From Testudinibacter aquarius (GTDB lineage Bacteria > Pseudomonadota > Gammaproteobacteria > Enterobacterales > Pasteurellaceae): a DNA stretch of 64,000 nt. The notes below the pieces were generated by a model. It made no database searches and was not told where the DNA came from. It saw only the letters and a program-made list of their open reading frames with translations. The position numbers and the translations under genes were made by a program. Location of the stretch: positions 1-64,000 of the forward strand of contig NZ_SMCP01000012.1 in assembly GCF_004342725.1 (NCBI RefSeq), written 5' to 3'. Positions 1 to 10,055 of the stretch are shown here, in pieces; the stretch's first letter is position 1; each line of letters begins with the position of its first letter.

Positions 1-18
1 GGGAGGCGGCTTTAACAT
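1..18 (-). CDS. 5' end of an unidentified gene, cut by the window edge
   Basis: On the minus strand an AAGGAG ribosome-binding sequence sits six bases before an ATG at 18-16, followed by codons reading Leu-Lys-Pro-Pro up to the window edge. This looks like the start of a gene running out of the window. Too few residues remain for any identification. Confidence 0.35.
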
Positions 19-52
19 CGGAAACTCCTTAAAAGGCTTTTCCTTATTAGAT

Positions 53-82
53 CAAAGTCCTAGCAAAATGTCTAGGACTTTG
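53..82. terminator. 11-bp perfect stem-loop between ompA and the edge gene
   Basis: CAAAGTCCTAG and its exact complement are separated by eight bases. Neither side carries a long T tract, so termination is less certain than for the next hairpin. It may separate ompA from the gene that starts at the window edge. Confidence 0.4.
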
Positions 83-93
83 TCAGCAGTCTG

Positions 94-116
94 AAACCCG
101 GCTATACCGGGTTTTT
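94..116. terminator. ompA terminator hairpin
   Basis: AAACCCGG, a five-base loop and CCGGGTTT form a perfect stem 27 bases past the ompA stop codon. A T run follows on the plus strand and an A run precedes it, so it could act in both directions. Confidence 0.7.
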
Positions 117-143
117 ATTAAGCTAAAAAACTGCTAGCAAATA

Positions 144-1196
144 TTACATAGTGACGGTTTTCGCACCTTGAACAGATACTTCTACACGACGATCCGGGGC
201 TAAACAAGCGATCAACGCTTTACGACCTTTCACAGTGTCACAGTTGCTGCCGGTAACCGGATTTGCTTTACCATAACCTACTGCAGTCACGTTAGTTTGC
301 TCAACACCTTTAGAAACCAAGTAGTTTGCTACTGTTTCAGCACGTTTTTCAGACAATTTTTGGTTGTAAGCATCAGAACCGATACGGTCTGTGTAACCCG
401 CTACATTGTAGTTAGGGCTTGCTAAACCTGAATTGGCCACTTCTGTTGTCATGCCGTCCAATGCCTCAGAACCACCAGCTTTTAAGCTAGATTTGTTGAA
501 GTCAAACAGCACATCTGAACTGAAAGCAAATTTTTTGGTAACCACTTCAGGTGCTGCTACACCTTGGCCGAAACGGTATGAAAGGCCGGCAGTAACAGAG
601 CCGACATCCGGACGGTAATCAGTTGACAATGAGTTAGATTTTTTACCTACATTATTCAACCATTGATATTCAACACGTAACGCCAAAGATGGCATGATTG
701 CATATTCCAAACCACCGGCAAAGACGGCTGAAGTGCTTAAGTCATGACCACGACGTCCAGGGAACCCTTCACCGACAAAACTGTCGTCATAGGTTTTGTA
801 GTCAGAACGCACTAATGCCGCACCAACACGGGCATATACATCTAAATCTGCCAATACCGGATAGCTGGCTTTCAACGTCAGGTGTGTACCATGAGCAGTG
901 TGCTTACCGATAGTTTGTCCTTTATATTTCACTTTGTTACGACCAAAATCGTCATAACCCAGCTCAACGGCTAAATTATCAGTAATTTGGTAACCACCGA
1001 ACACCCCGTAAGTTACGGAGTTACGTTGGTGACCTGTTTTTAAGCCATCTAGACGCTCAAACTGAGTCAACCCGTCATGATAAGATGCCCAACCGGCTTT
1101 TGCACCGGCATAGAATGTGTTTGCTTGCGGAGCAGCTTGTGCGGCTGATGCCAAAGCCAAACCTGAAATAGCCAATACAATTGCAGTTTTTTTCAT
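144..1196 (-). CDS. ompA: Outer membrane protein OmpA (P5-like)
   Basis: This is the OmpA/P5 porin-like protein that anchors the outer membrane to peptidoglycan. A Sec signal peptide (MKKTAIVLAISGLALASAAQA) is followed by an eight-strand barrel-type N-terminal half of about 180 residues. The C-terminal OmpA domain carries the peptidoglycan-binding signature (GYTDRIGS, then LSEKRAETVANYL). The start chosen is the ATG at 1196, because an AAGAGG sequence lies about nine bases upstream and the protein then begins with a normal signal peptide. A longer start at 1214 would add MKRKFK. The 350-residue length fits Haemophilus P5. It stands alone, transcribed away from ydiJ, as in Haemophilus influenzae where ompA neighbours the ydiJ homologue. 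Confidence 0.95.
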   Translation of the reverse strand: MKKTAIVLAISGLALASAAQAAPQANTFYAGAKAGWASYHDGLTQFERLDGLKTGHQRNSVTYGVFGGYQITDNLAVELGYDDFGRNKVKYKGQTIGKHTAHGTHLTLKASYPVLADLDVYARVGAALVRSDYKTYDDSFVGEGFPGRRGHDLSTSAVFAGGLEYAIMPSLALRVEYQWLNNVGKKSNSLSTDYRPDVGSVTAGLSYRFGQGVAAPEVVTKKFAFSSDVLFDFNKSSLKAGGSEALDGMTTEVANSGLASPNYNVAGYTDRIGSDAYNQKLSEKRAETVANYLVSKGVEQTNVTAVGYGKANPVTGSNCDTVKGRKALIACLAPDRRVEVSVQGAKTVTM

Positions 1197-1572
1197 TTTA
1201 AATTTCCTCTTCATTTAGTTGAGTTTTGACCGATCGATATATTAATTAAAAGTAATCGGTTAAAAGCGAACAGATCGAGTAAAATATGAACCTCAGTCAG
1301 TTCTATACCCAAATAGCGTTCTGAGTATGCTTTTATTATTATGGTCAATTGCGCTAAAATCAACCTAATTAGATTAATAATCTCAAATTTCGAGTGATTT
1401 TTAATCAAATTTACTAAAAAACAAACAATTTCGTTACATCAATAACATTTTTTTTGGCCATTCAATTGATTAATTTTTTATCTTTTTGCTTTTTTTCTAC
1501 CCTTTTTCAGATTTTAATTATGTTATATTAATACAAACATCAACAGACCCTACTTAAACACGGATACCAACC
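1197..1572. other. Divergent ompA/ydiJ intergenic region
   Basis: This AT-rich stretch of about 375 bases must hold the promoters of both ompA and ydiJ, but I could not fix a convincing -35/-10 pair. Its last part carries the remnant MITE end described separately. The small antisense reading frame in it lacks support. Confidence 0.5.
1527..1552. repeat. Solitary MITE end upstream of ydiJ
   Basis: The bases ATTAATACAAACATCAACAG followed by ACCC match the right terminal repeat of the two full MITEs (9881-10052 and 16757-16956) with a few changes, and TA follows directly. No matching left end is seen nearby. It is probably a decayed or solo end, and it lies in the ydiJ leader about 20 bases before the ATG. 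Confidence 0.55.
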
Positions 1573-4500
1573 ATGATACCCCGCTTGCACACCGTTCCTC
1601 GCTTAAATGACAGCACTGCAAACTATCTGACCGCTCTGCGCCAACAAAACTTCGAAGGCGATATCGAATCCAGTTATTCAGCACGTTTAAGCCTTGCAAC
1701 AGATAACAGCGTCTATCAACAGCTGCCGCAAGCCATTCTATTTCCCAAAACCGTAGCCGACATCGTGCGTTTAACGAAATTAGCGCAACGAGAGGAATTT
1801 TCAGCGCTAACATTTACTCCGCGTGGCGGTGGCACCGGCACTAACGGACAAGCACTGAATAACAATATTGTTGTTGATCTTTCACGCCATATGAATCAAA
1901 TTCTGGAATTTAATCCGGAACAGCGCTGGGTTCGGGTGCAATCCGGCGTAGTAAAAGACCAGCTAAATCAATATCTGCAACCATTCGGATTATTTTTTGC
2001 GCCGGAACTTTCCACCAGCAACCGTGCCACTATCGGCGGAATGATCAATACCGATGCCTCCGGGCAAGGCTCATTGCAATACGGTAAAACCTCAGATCAC
2101 GTCCTTGCTTTAAAATCGGTATTGGTTGACGGTCAAATATTAGAAACCGATGGCTTTGCCAGTACAGCGTTGGAACAAGACAGCCTGACACTGCCAACGT
2201 CGGCACGCCAACTACATCAACAAATTTACCAACGTTGCAAACAAAACCGTAGCACTATTCTAAATGAACTGCCACAGCTCAACCGTTTCTTAACCGGCTA
2301 TGATTTAAAAAACGTCTTTAGCGACGATCTCAGCCACTTTAATCTGAGCCGCATTTTGACCGGCTCGGAAGGTTCGCTGGCATTTATTTGTGAGGCAAAA
2401 CTTAACTTATTGCCGATTCCGAAATACCGCACTTTAATCAACATTAAATATAATACCTTTGATGCGGCGTTGCGCAATGCGCCATTGATGCTGCAAGCCA
2501 ACGCACTGTCGGTCGAAACTGTCGATTCCAGCGTACTCAATCTGGCAAAACAAGATATCATCTGGCATTCAGTCAGTGAGCTATTGAGTGAAAATGCCGA
2601 CAATCCGATTTTAGGGCTAAATATCGTCGAATTCGCCGGAAATCTAGAAAAAGCGGTTGAAAAACGGGTCAGCGCCCTATGTCAGATTTTGGACGAGCGA
2701 ATTCGTACCCAACAAGACGGCATCATCGGCTACCAAATTTGCAGCGATTTGCCTTCTATCTTGAAAATTTACGCCATGCGAAAAAAAGCGGTCGGCTTGC
2801 TCGGCAACAGCAAAGGCGCGGCTAAACCGATTCCGTTTGTTGAGGACACTTGCGTACCGCCACAACATTTGGCGGATTACATCAGTGAATTTCGTGCCTT
2901 ACTTGACCAACACGGTTTGCAATATGGCATGTTCGGTCATGTCGATGCCGGCGTATTACATGTTCGTCCGGCACTGGATTTATGCAATCCGCAACAGGTT
3001 AAACTGTTCCAAACCATTTCTGATCAAGTGGTCGAGCTGACGGCTAAATACGGCGGCTTGATTTGGGGTGAACACGGTAAAGGTATGCGTTCCGGTTACG
3101 GCGAACGTTTTTTCGGTGAAAGATTGTGGCAAGAGCTGCGTTATATCAAACAGTTATTTGATCCCAACAACCGCCTGAATCCGGGAAAAATTTGTACCCC
3201 ATTAGGCTGTGAAACCGCACTTTATCCTATCACCGCCCAAATGCGTGCCGATTTCGACCGCCAGATTCCGCTGCGCCTACGTGAAGAGTATCAAGGTGCA
3301 CTCAACTGCAACGGCAACGGGCTGTGTTTTAATTTTGATGTGCACAGCACCATGTGTCCGTCAATGAAAGTCAGCGCCGACCGCACTTTTTCGCCGAAAG
3401 GACGTGCGGCATTGGTGCGTGAATGGCTACGCTTGTTAAGCGAACAACAAGTTACACCAGAGCAGTTGGATTTCCGCCAAGCACAGCCGGTCAAATTGCG
3501 TGATTTTGTTGCCAAAATACACCATAGTTGGCGTAGAAAACAGGGCGAATACGATTTTTCGCATGAAGTCAAAACGGCAATGGATACCTGTCTGGCCTGC
3601 AAAGCCTGCGCCAGCCAATGCCCGATTAAAATTGATGTGCCGAGTTTCCGCGCGCAATTCAACCATTTTTATCACACTCGCTATCTGCGACCGTTGAAAG
3701 ATTATGTGGTCGCCAACGTGGAATATGCTGCGCCGCTGATGGCGAAAGCGCCTCGCTTTTTTAATTTTTTTACCACCGCCAAACTCACTGGCTATTTGGC
3801 AGAAAAAGCCATCGGCATGGTCGATTTGCCCAGCCTCAGTTCGCCATCATTGCAACAACAATTGGTCGAAATCGGTTATCAGGGCTACTCATTGGAGCAG
3901 TTAGAAAAACTGTCCGCTGCCGAAAAAGCGAAGATGTTGTTGATCGTACAAGACCCGTTCACCTCGTATTACGATGCCAAAGTGGTGGCCGATTTTATTC
4001 AACTCAGTCAAAAATTGAATTTCAAGCCGGTGCTGTTGCCGTTCAAACCAAATGGCAAAGCACAACATATCAAAGGCTTTTTGCAGCGTTTTGCCAAAAC
4101 CGCACGTACGCAGGCGGAATTTTTAAGCCGTTTAAGCAAACTCAAGCTGCCGCTGGTTGGGGTTGACCCGGCAATTGTGTTGTCCTATCGCGAGGAGTAT
4201 CCGCAAGTGCTGCAACAACAAAATGATTTCCATGTGTTGACTGCGCACGAATGGCTAGTGCAACAGCTTGACTCAAACCGGCTCGACAAGGCGATTGCCA
4301 CTAAAAGCAGCGAAAACCGCACTTGGTATCTGTTTCCGCATTGCACCGAAGCCACCGCCATGCCAAATAGTCCGAAGCAGTGGCAACGCATTTTTGCTTG
4401 TTTTGGACAAACCCTGTTCAGCGAAACCGTCGGCTGCTGCGGCATGGCTGGTACATTCGGTCACGAAAGCCAGCATTTAAGCATGTCGCAAGGGATTTAT

Positions 4501-4644
4501 CAGCTCTCTTGGCAACAAAAACTGACAAAATACGATGCAAAATTCTGCTTGGCAACCGGCTACTCTTGCCGCAGCCAAGTGAAGCGAATGGAGGGCTGGC
4601 AGCCGCAACATCCGTTACAAGCGCTGCTCTCACTATTAAATTAA
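1573..4644 (+). CDS. ydiJ: YdiJ-type FAD/iron-sulfur D-2-hydroxyacid dehydrogenase
   Basis: A large flavin and iron-sulfur dehydrogenase that oxidises D-2-hydroxyacids such as D-lactate or D-2-hydroxyglutarate; the exact substrate is not visible from sequence. The N-terminal PCMH-type FAD domain has PRGGGTGTNGQ (about residues 77-88). The FAD-oxidase C-terminal region includes GHVDAGVLHVRP and GEHGKGMRSGYGERF. Cysteine motifs follow: CNGNGLC with TMCPSMK, then CLACKACASQCPIKID (about residue 675). A CCG-type Fe-S domain closes the protein (VGCCGMAGTFGHE, GYSCRS). At 1023 residues it matches the roughly 1018 of E. coli YdiJ. It lies just before the ydiI-like thioesterase and hemH, the order known in Haemophilus influenzae. 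Confidence 0.9.
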   Translation: MIPRLHTVPRLNDSTANYLTALRQQNFEGDIESSYSARLSLATDNSVYQQLPQAILFPKTVADIVRLTKLAQREEFSALTFTPRGGGTGTNGQALNNNIVVDLSRHMNQILEFNPEQRWVRVQSGVVKDQLNQYLQPFGLFFAPELSTSNRATIGGMINTDASGQGSLQYGKTSDHVLALKSVLVDGQILETDGFASTALEQDSLTLPTSARQLHQQIYQRCKQNRSTILNELPQLNRFLTGYDLKNVFSDDLSHFNLSRILTGSEGSLAFICEAKLNLLPIPKYRTLINIKYNTFDAALRNAPLMLQANALSVETVDSSVLNLAKQDIIWHSVSELLSENADNPILGLNIVEFAGNLEKAVEKRVSALCQILDERIRTQQDGIIGYQICSDLPSILKIYAMRKKAVGLLGNSKGAAKPIPFVEDTCVPPQHLADYISEFRALLDQHGLQYGMFGHVDAGVLHVRPALDLCNPQQVKLFQTISDQVVELTAKYGGLIWGEHGKGMRSGYGERFFGERLWQELRYIKQLFDPNNRLNPGKICTPLGCETALYPITAQMRADFDRQIPLRLREEYQGALNCNGNGLCFNFDVHSTMCPSMKVSADRTFSPKGRAALVREWLRLLSEQQVTPEQLDFRQAQPVKLRDFVAKIHHSWRRKQGEYDFSHEVKTAMDTCLACKACASQCPIKIDVPSFRAQFNHFYHTRYLRPLKDYVVANVEYAAPLMAKAPRFFNFFTTAKLTGYLAEKAIGMVDLPSLSSPSLQQQLVEIGYQGYSLEQLEKLSAAEKAKMLLIVQDPFTSYYDAKVVADFIQLSQKLNFKPVLLPFKPNGKAQHIKGFLQRFAKTARTQAEFLSRLSKLKLPLVGVDPAIVLSYREEYPQVLQQQNDFHVLTAHEWLVQQLDSNRLDKAIATKSSENRTWYLFPHCTEATAMPNSPKQWQRIFACFGQTLFSETVGCCGMAGTFGHESQHLSMSQGIYQLSWQQKLTKYDAKFCLATGYSCRSQVKRMEGWQPQHPLQALLSLLN

Positions 4645-4674
4645 TAGGCAATAAAACTCTCGGAATCATACAAT

Positions 4675-5130
4675 ATGTGGAAAAAAACGTTATCATTACA
4701 ACAGCTGAACCAATTTTGTCAACAAAGTGCGGTCAGCCATTTGGGCATCCGTTTCAGCGCACAAGGGGAAAATTGGCTGGAAGCGCAACTGACAGTCGAT
4801 GAGCGCAGCTGCCAGCCGATGGGCTATTTGCACGGCGGTGTGTCTGCACTGTTAGCAGAAACCGTTGCTTCACTTGCCGGGTTTTGTTGTGTAGATGACA
4901 ATTTTTTGGTGGTCGGCACAGAAATCAACGCCAGCCACCTGCGTCCGGTGAAAAAAGGCAACACCGTCACCGCCAGAGCCACCCCCGCCAGATTGGGGCG
5001 CAGCACGCAAGTGTGGCAAATTGATCTGCGCGACGAACAACAGCAACTATGCTGTAGCGCACGCTTAAGCTTGGCTGTAGTCAATAAACAGACCCTAACA
5101 CAAAAAGGAAAAGAGCATAATGAAAAATAA
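4675..5130 (+). CDS. Hotdog-fold acyl-CoA thioesterase (YdiI/MenI-like)
   Basis: A PaaI/YdiI-type hotdog thioesterase of 151 residues. The conserved catalytic stretch [17 protein letters not shown] (about residues 50-66) contains the HGG motif and the acidic residue typical of the family. Relatives hydrolyse 1,4-dihydroxy-2-naphthoyl-CoA in menaquinone synthesis or other aromatic and fatty acyl-CoAs, and the substrate here is not settled. It begins 30 bases after ydiJ and its last codons overlap the hemH start by 11 bases, so the three genes look co-transcribed. The hemH ribosome-binding site (AAAGGAAAAGAG) lies inside this gene. Confidence 0.88.
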   Translation: MWKKTLSLQQLNQFCQQSAVSHLGIRFSAQGENWLEAQLTVDERSCQPMGYLHGGVSALLAETVASLAGFCCVDDNFLVVGTEINASHLRPVKKGNTVTARATPARLGRSTQVWQIDLRDEQQQLCCSARLSLAVVNKQTLTQKGKEHNEK

Positions 5131-6100
5131 AATCGGGGTGTTACTGGTCAATCTAGGCACGCCGTCAGCCCCTACTCCAACAGCAGTCAAACGTTATCTG
5201 AAACAATTTTTGTCTGATCCCAGGGTGATTGATCTGCCTCGCCTACAATGGTCAGTGATTTTGAATGCCTTTATTTTACCCAGACGTGCGCCGCGAGTTG
5301 CCAAGCTGTATCAAGCGATCTGGACCGAACAAGGTTCACCGTTGCTGGCTATCGGACGTGAACAGGTGCAAAAGCTACAGCACTATTTTACTGCACGCCA
5401 GCCGAACTTGATTATTGAACTTGCGATGACCTACGGCGAGCCGTCGATGCAAAGTGCGGTCGACCGCTTAATTGCACAACAAGTACAAAAAATTATCGTG
5501 CTGCCGCTCTACCCACAATACAGCAGCACCACCACCGCCAGTGTATTTGATGCTTTTGCCGATGCATTAAAATCCCATCGGGCGATGCCTGAAATTGCCT
5601 TTATTCACCATTATCATCAACATCCTTTATATATCAAAGCGTTGGCAAACAGCATTCGCCCTAAATTGCAATCGGATGAACTGCTGATTTTCTCTTTTCA
5701 TGGCATCCCTGAACGTTATCAACAAGAGGGGGATTACTATGCCGAGCATTGTCACCAAACCGCACTTTTGGTGGCGGAGACATTGGAATTAACGCCAAAC
5801 CAATGGCAAGTGACTTTCCAGTCACGTTTCGGCAAAGAGCCATGGCTCCAGCCCTACACGGATGAAACGTTGCAACAACTGGCGCAAAACGGACAAAAAG
5901 CGCTGGCAATAGTCTGCCCGGGCTTCGCGGTGGACTGTTTAGAAACCATAGAAGAAATTGAAGAAGAGAATCGCGAAATTTTTCTGGATAACGGCGGCGA
6001 ACGCTACCAATATATTCCGGCACTGAATGCCAGCGATGAACATATTGAGCTGTTGGCAACGCTGATCGAAGCCCAGCTGCCCTCTGAGCACATCGCTTAA
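5120..6100 (+). CDS. hemH: Ferrochelatase
   Basis: The last enzyme of protoheme synthesis, inserting ferrous iron into protoporphyrin IX at the inner face of the membrane. The N-terminus [12 protein letters not shown] is typical. The metal-binding histidine lies in [10 protein letters not shown] (about residue 194) and the acidic active-site region in [18 protein letters not shown]. The 326-residue length is normal. It overlaps the thioesterase gene upstream by 11 bases. Its stop overlaps the convergent tilS stop by four bases, leaving no room for a separate terminator. Many Pasteurellaceae depend on outside heme or porphyrin, so an intact hemH says only that the last step is available. Confidence 0.95.
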   Translation: MKNKIGVLLVNLGTPSAPTPTAVKRYLKQFLSDPRVIDLPRLQWSVILNAFILPRRAPRVAKLYQAIWTEQGSPLLAIGREQVQKLQHYFTARQPNLIIELAMTYGEPSMQSAVDRLIAQQVQKIIVLPLYPQYSSTTTASVFDAFADALKSHRAMPEIAFIHHYHQHPLYIKALANSIRPKLQSDELLIFSFHGIPERYQQEGDYYAEHCHQTALLVAETLELTPNQWQVTFQSRFGKEPWLQPYTDETLQQLAQNGQKALAIVCPGFAVDCLETIEEIEEENREIFLDNGGERYQYIPALNASDEHIELLATLIEAQLPSEHIA

Positions 6101-7404
6101 ACCGTCGAAAATACGCCCAAGGCGGCAATCAACTTGTCGCCATAAAACAGCAACGGCGTGCGCTGCCGTTGCCACGGCGGAATACCATACTGCTGCCAGA
6201 TTTTTTTGATATCGCTATTGGGGCGATTTGCTGCCAACCGCACTTTGCCCGAATAAGCAAACCGAATTTGAATCAGTTGGTCCGCAACTGGTTTTGCCAC
6301 ACAGTAGCGGCGCTGCTGCCCCGCCTGTTGCCAAAGCACACATAACTGTTCCGCTTGTTGCTGAAAAACCAGTGATCCCAAATTATCCGGCAGCTCGATC
6401 GGCTGATCAAAGTGCGGTGTGATCACACAATCAGTGATATCCTGATAAATATCCGTGAGATACAGCCGCTGCTGATAGCGGCGAATCACACTATCCGCCA
6501 ACTGCAATTGCGGCTGCTTGTCGGTTTGAGCCAACACCACATTTTCAATCAACTGGGTAAGTTGCAACTGTGACGGCATCATCAGTGCATTTTTCTCCAG
6601 CCAAAGGCGCAATAAAAACTGCTGCTTATGCCGCGAGTAATCAGCAAAACCGCTGAGATCAAAAGTGCGGTCAGCAGCCCGATAGTGTTGTTGAAACAGT
6701 GGCAACAGCAACTCTTCTAACAACTGTTGCTGTTCAAAACAGTGTTGTGCCGAACGCTGCAAGGTGCTGTCGATTTGTGCCCAGCGTTGGCGTAATGTCG
6801 GCAGAATGTGATTACGCAAAAAATTGCGATCATAGCGGTTATCCTGATTGCTTTCATCTTCAATCCAGCGCAGCCGTTGCTGTTGTGCATATTGCTGCAA
6901 TTGCATTCTAGACATCGGTAACAACGGGCGAAAAATCGGCATTTGCCACAATTCAGACCGCACTTGCATAGCCGACAACCCCTTCACCCCACTGCCACGT
7001 TTTAACGCCAGCAACAAGGTTTCGCTTTGATCATTCAAATGATGGGCGGTAACCAACAGTTCATCAGCTTGCAAATGCTGTTTAAAAATCCGATAGCGAG
7101 CATTTCGCGCCGCTTGTTCAAGGTTGCTGTTCTCTGCCAACCGCACTTTCTCGATGATCAGCGGAATTTGCAGTTGTGCACATTCTTGCTGACAATGTTG
7201 CACCCAGTTATCGGCATTTGGACTTAAGCCATGATGAACATGAATCGCTCGCAGTTGGATTTGCGGTAGTTGTAGTTTCAGTCGGGCGAAAAGCGATAAA
7301 AGTGCGGTCGAATCCAATCCGCCGCTATATGCCAACACAAAAGAGGCTTGTGTCAGCCGATGCTGCTGCAAAGTGCGGTGTAATTGAGAGAGAAGATCTG
7401 GCAT
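6097..7404 (-). CDS. tilS: tRNA(Ile)-lysidine synthase
   Basis: TilS modifies cytidine 34 of the minor tRNA-Ile to lysidine, changing its codon from AUG to AUA, and is essential. The PP-loop ATP-binding motif [13 protein letters not shown] is at residues 24-36. The family motif HHLNDQSET follows, and the C-terminal part has the substrate-binding TilS domains. The 435-residue length is normal. The gene carries at least seven exact uptake signal sequences in 1.3 kb, well above the window average. It converges on hemH with a four-base overlap. Downstream of dnaE and accA it keeps part of the order also seen in E. coli. Confidence 0.94.
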   Translation of the reverse strand: MPDLLSQLHRTLQQHRLTQASFVLAYSGGLDSTALLSLFARLKLQLPQIQLRAIHVHHGLSPNADNWVQHCQQECAQLQIPLIIEKVRLAENSNLEQAARNARYRIFKQHLQADELLVTAHHLNDQSETLLLALKRGSGVKGLSAMQVRSELWQMPIFRPLLPMSRMQLQQYAQQQRLRWIEDESNQDNRYDRNFLRNHILPTLRQRWAQIDSTLQRSAQHCFEQQQLLEELLLPLFQQHYRAADRTFDLSGFADYSRHKQQFLLRLWLEKNALMMPSQLQLTQLIENVVLAQTDKQPQLQLADSVIRRYQQRLYLTDIYQDITDCVITPHFDQPIELPDNLGSLVFQQQAEQLCVLWQQAGQQRRYCVAKPVADQLIQIRFAYSGKVRLAANRPNSDIKKIWQQYGIPPWQRQRTPLLFYGDKLIAALGVFSTV

Positions 7405-7436
7405 ACTTTTTATTTTTCGCTCATATGTGGTGGATT

Positions 7437-7712
7437 GTTTTAAATTCCCTTCTGCGGTGCCTGAGCATGTATGAAATTTGTAGGGAAATTTTTCTTGTGT
7501 TTGAGGAGCAAAGCGACGAGTCTTAAAAATTTTCCGTTAAGCAAATTCATACTAAGCGAAAATTAGCACCGCAATAGGGTCGCCTTTCTTTTGCTTCCTT
7601 TTCTTTGGCGAAGCAAAGACAAAACCTTTCGGTTTTGAATGTTGCCTTTAGGCAACAGCCCATAGGGCGAGCTTGCGAGTAAAAGGAAGTCGCCATCGGC
7701 GAAATCCGATAG
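7437..7712. repeat. Hairpin-chain extragenic element, copy 1
   Basis: This gap between pdxY and tilS is mostly one repeat. It starts GTTTTAAATTCCC, then GGTGCCTGAGC, and ends with GTCGCCATCGGCGAAATCCG plus ATAG. A matching set of blocks lies in reverse orientation at 42041-42250, including GGGTCGCCTTTCTTT and CTTTTCTTTGGCGAAG. Inside are several short stems, for example CAAAACC/GGTTTTG and GTTGCC/GGCAAC. No protein-coding potential is convincing. Confidence 0.7.
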
Positions 7713-7743
7713 CAATATTTAATTGAACGAGATTAGTCTGAAA

Positions 7744-8607
7744 CTAACTAATCTTAACGGCTTTATACTGGCTTTGCGGCTGCATAATCAGGTGACGCGC
7801 CGCGACGATTTGTAATTCGTATTTGCCACTTTGTTGGGTCACGCTCATCACATCATTTACCGCATTGGCAGTGTGTTCAAATGCCTCTAAGTCCGATTTG
7901 CCGTTTAACAAATTTGCCAAAAACACGCCACTGGTCAAATCGCCAACCCCGACCGGGTCACGGCCGACAAATTCGTGCAGCGGACGACTGATATGCCAAA
8001 TCCCGTCTGGGGTTGCCAACACCATTTCAAACTGGCTGGCATCTTTACCGACTTTGCTCAAGTGTTTGACCAACACTTTTTTCACCCCTTTTGCCAACAG
8101 AAATTTAATCGCTTCGATTGCCTGTTCAAAATTCTCAACGGTTAAACCGGTTAATTCACGCAATTCAACCAAGTTAGGTGCCAATAAATCAGCCGCCGGC
8201 AAGGCGTGTTCGACCAAAAATTCCGCCACCCCCGGCGCAACGATGCAGCCTTTGTCAGGGTGTCCCATCACCGGATCGCAGAAATAGATCGCATTCGGGT
8301 TGAGGGCTTTAATCCGATTAACGGTATTTAAAATCTCTTGTCCCTGTTCCGCTGCACCAATATAACCAGATAGCACTGCATCACATTCATGCAATGCGTC
8401 AATCTCGGCAATCCCTTGTGTGATTTCAGCAATTTGCTCCTTGGGAATCACCATGCCTTTCCATTTTTGATATTGGGTATGGTTGGAAAATTGCACTGTG
8501 TTTAACGGCCAGACATCAATGCCCAGTAATTGCATCGGCAATACTGCCGCTTTATTACCGGCATAGCCATACACCACATGAGATTGAATAGATAAAACGT
8601 TTTTCAT
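7744..8607 (-). CDS. pdxY: Pyridoxal/pyridoxamine kinase
   Basis: A PfkB/ribokinase-like vitamin B6 kinase that phosphorylates pyridoxal for the salvage pathway. The N-terminal [22 protein letters not shown] is characteristic, with the substrate serine and the GYAGN loop. The ATP and catalytic site is seen in [15 protein letters not shown] (about residue 220), which contains the catalytic aspartate. At 287 residues it matches E. coli PdxY. It lies between tilS and accA on the same strand, separated from tilS by a repeat element and from accA by about 120 bases holding a 10-bp palindrome. PdxK is the alternative but is less likely from the N-terminus. Confidence 0.92.
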   Translation of the reverse strand: MKNVLSIQSHVVYGYAGNKAAVLPMQLLGIDVWPLNTVQFSNHTQYQKWKGMVIPKEQIAEITQGIAEIDALHECDAVLSGYIGAAEQGQEILNTVNRIKALNPNAIYFCDPVMGHPDKGCIVAPGVAEFLVEHALPAADLLAPNLVELRELTGLTVENFEQAIEAIKFLLAKGVKKVLVKHLSKVGKDASQFEMVLATPDGIWHISRPLHEFVGRDPVGVGDLTSGVFLANLLNGKSDLEAFEHTANAVNDVMSVTQQSGKYELQIVAARHLIMQPQSQYKAVKIS

Positions 8608-8681
8608 TAAATAACCTTTGGTAAATAAAGAGAAAAGATAAATAGGGTTTATAGATAACGAGGATAGGCTGGCTTATCATT

Positions 8682-8703
8682 GTAGGGGGATGAATCCCCC
8701 TAC
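8682..8703. repeat. GTAGGGGGAT palindrome between accA and pdxY
   Basis: GTAGGGGGAT and ATCCCCCTAC form a perfect 10-bp stem with a two-base loop, followed on the plus strand by a T run. Similar GTAGGG...CCCTAC palindromes occur at 9752-9779 and, less perfectly, at 52938-52963. It could act as a terminator as well as a dispersed repeat. Confidence 0.6.
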
Positions 8704-8727
8704 TTTTTTATCAAAAAATAACCGGAG

Positions 8728-9681
8728 TTAACAATACCCGTAACCCATTAGTCGCTGATAGCGGCGATCTAATAATGATTGTTGATCTAATACTTCCAGA
8801 TCACGTAAATCGCTTAACAACCGTTGTTTTAATTTTTCTGCCATTAACGGAACATCACGGTGTGCGCCACCTAACGGCTCAGCAATAATATTGTCGATCA
8901 GTTTCAGTTCCAGCAAGCGTTTTGCCGTAATCCCCATCGCTTCTGCAGCAAGCGATGCTTTGTCAGCACTCTTCCACAAAATTGAGGCACAGCCTTCCGG
9001 TGAAATGACGGAATATGTGCTGTATTGCAGCATGTTGACTTTGTCGCCAACGCCGATTGCCAGCGCGCCGCCGGAACCGCCTTCGCCGATCACGGTGCAG
9101 ATCACCGGCACTTTCAACATCGACATTTCCCGCAAATTGCGCGCAATCGCTTCCGATTGTCCGCGCTCTTCGGCGCCCACGCCCGGATATGCCCCCGGCG
9201 TATCAATAAAAGTGATAATCGGCATGTTGAAACGTTCGGCAAGTTGCATCAAACGCAAGGCTTTGCGGTAACCTTCCGGTGCCGGCATACCAAAATTGCG
9301 TTTGACTTTATCTTTTACCGTGCGCCCTTTTTGGTGTCCGATAATCATCACCGGTTTGCCTTCCAAGCGAGCAATACCACCGACAATCGCCTTGTCATCG
9401 GCAAACGCACGATCGCCGGCAAGTTCTTCAAAATCCGTAAAAATCTGGTGGATATAATCCAGCGTATAAGGACGCTGTGGGTGGCGTGCCATTTTGGAAA
9501 CCTGCCACGGATCGAGGTTGGCAAAGGTTTTCTTGGTCAACTCTTGGCTTTTTTTACGCAAGCGTTTGATTTCATCATCAAGATTGATTTTGTCATCCTG
9601 TTGAGTAACAGCGCGCAGCGACTCAATCTTTGCTTCCAGCTCGGCAATCGGTAGTTCAAAATCTAAAAATTCGTGATTCAT
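8728..9681 (-). CDS. accA: Acetyl-CoA carboxylase carboxyltransferase, alpha subunit
   Basis: AccA forms the carboxyltransferase with AccD and makes malonyl-CoA, the first step of fatty acid synthesis. The 317-residue length is typical. Recognisable segments include [18 protein letters not shown] at the start, [13 protein letters not shown], the crotonase-like core [20 protein letters not shown] and [16 protein letters not shown] good ribosome-binding site (AGGAAG) precedes the ATG. The gene follows dnaE on the same strand, as in E. coli where the two are co-transcribed. Here about 370 bases, including a complete MITE and a palindrome, separate them, so accA may need its own promoter. Confidence 0.97.
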   Translation of the reverse strand: MNHEFLDFELPIAELEAKIESLRAVTQQDDKINLDDEIKRLRKKSQELTKKTFANLDPWQVSKMARHPQRPYTLDYIHQIFTDFEELAGDRAFADDKAIVGGIARLEGKPVMIIGHQKGRTVKDKVKRNFGMPAPEGYRKALRLMQLAERFNMPIITFIDTPGAYPGVGAEERGQSEAIARNLREMSMLKVPVICTVIGEGGSGGALAIGVGDKVNMLQYSTYSVISPEGCASILWKSADKASLAAEAMGITAKRLLELKLIDNIIAEPLGGAHRDVPLMAEKLKQRLLSDLRDLEVLDQQSLLDRRYQRLMGYGYC

Positions 9682-9751
9682 TGTTCTTCCTGCATAATCA
9701 ATAAGTAGTGATGATTAATTCATAATTCAAGCAATTAGATATCAGATGAAT

Positions 9752-9779
9752 GTAGGGCGGATAGTTAATCCGCCCCTAC
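9752..9779. repeat. GTAGGG...CCCTAC palindrome upstream of accA
   Basis: GTAGGGCGGAT and ATCCGCCCCTAC form an 11-bp stem with one bulged C and a five-base loop. It belongs to the same class as 8682-8703 and resembles 52938-52963. Confidence 0.6.
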
Positions 9780-9880
9780 GCAGCCTAATCGCTAACGAAT
9801 CATGTTACTAAATTTGGCATATTTTAAGCTATTTCTGCGCTGATGGCTAAATTTTATTTTCCTAAGCCAATTATATATTA

Positions 9881-10052
9881 GGGTCTGTTGATCTTTGTTT
9901 ATAATTTGAGCTATAGACTGTTTTTCGTCAATACAAGGCAAAAGTTGTGAAGTTTAGTCATTCTAAACGAACAGCTTTTAACGCAGTAGTGGCGAAAAAG
10001 CGTCATAGTCCTACGGATTGTGTTTAAAATATAAACAAAGATCAACAGACCC
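9881..10052. mobile_element. MITE copy A, 172 bp, between accA and dnaE
   Basis: The ends are perfect inverted repeats for at least 23 bases, beginning GGGTCTGTTGATCTTTGTTT and closing with the complement. TA flanks both ends and fits a target duplication. The inside is non-coding and shares blocks with copy B (for example AGTTGTGAAGTTTAGTCATT). The right end stops four bases from the dnaE stop codon. No transposase is present in the window. Confidence 0.85.
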
Positions 10053-10055
10053 TAG

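Noticed and set aside
1211-1408. 65-codon minus-strand frame upstream of ompA
   Set aside because: AT-rich promoter region without a ribosome-binding site; it would also overlap the ompA leader.
7176-7526. Plus-strand 116-codon reading frame over the start of tilS and the hairpin-chain repeat
   Set aside because: It lies antisense to tilS and then enters non-coding repeat DNA; no ribosome-binding site or family resemblance.
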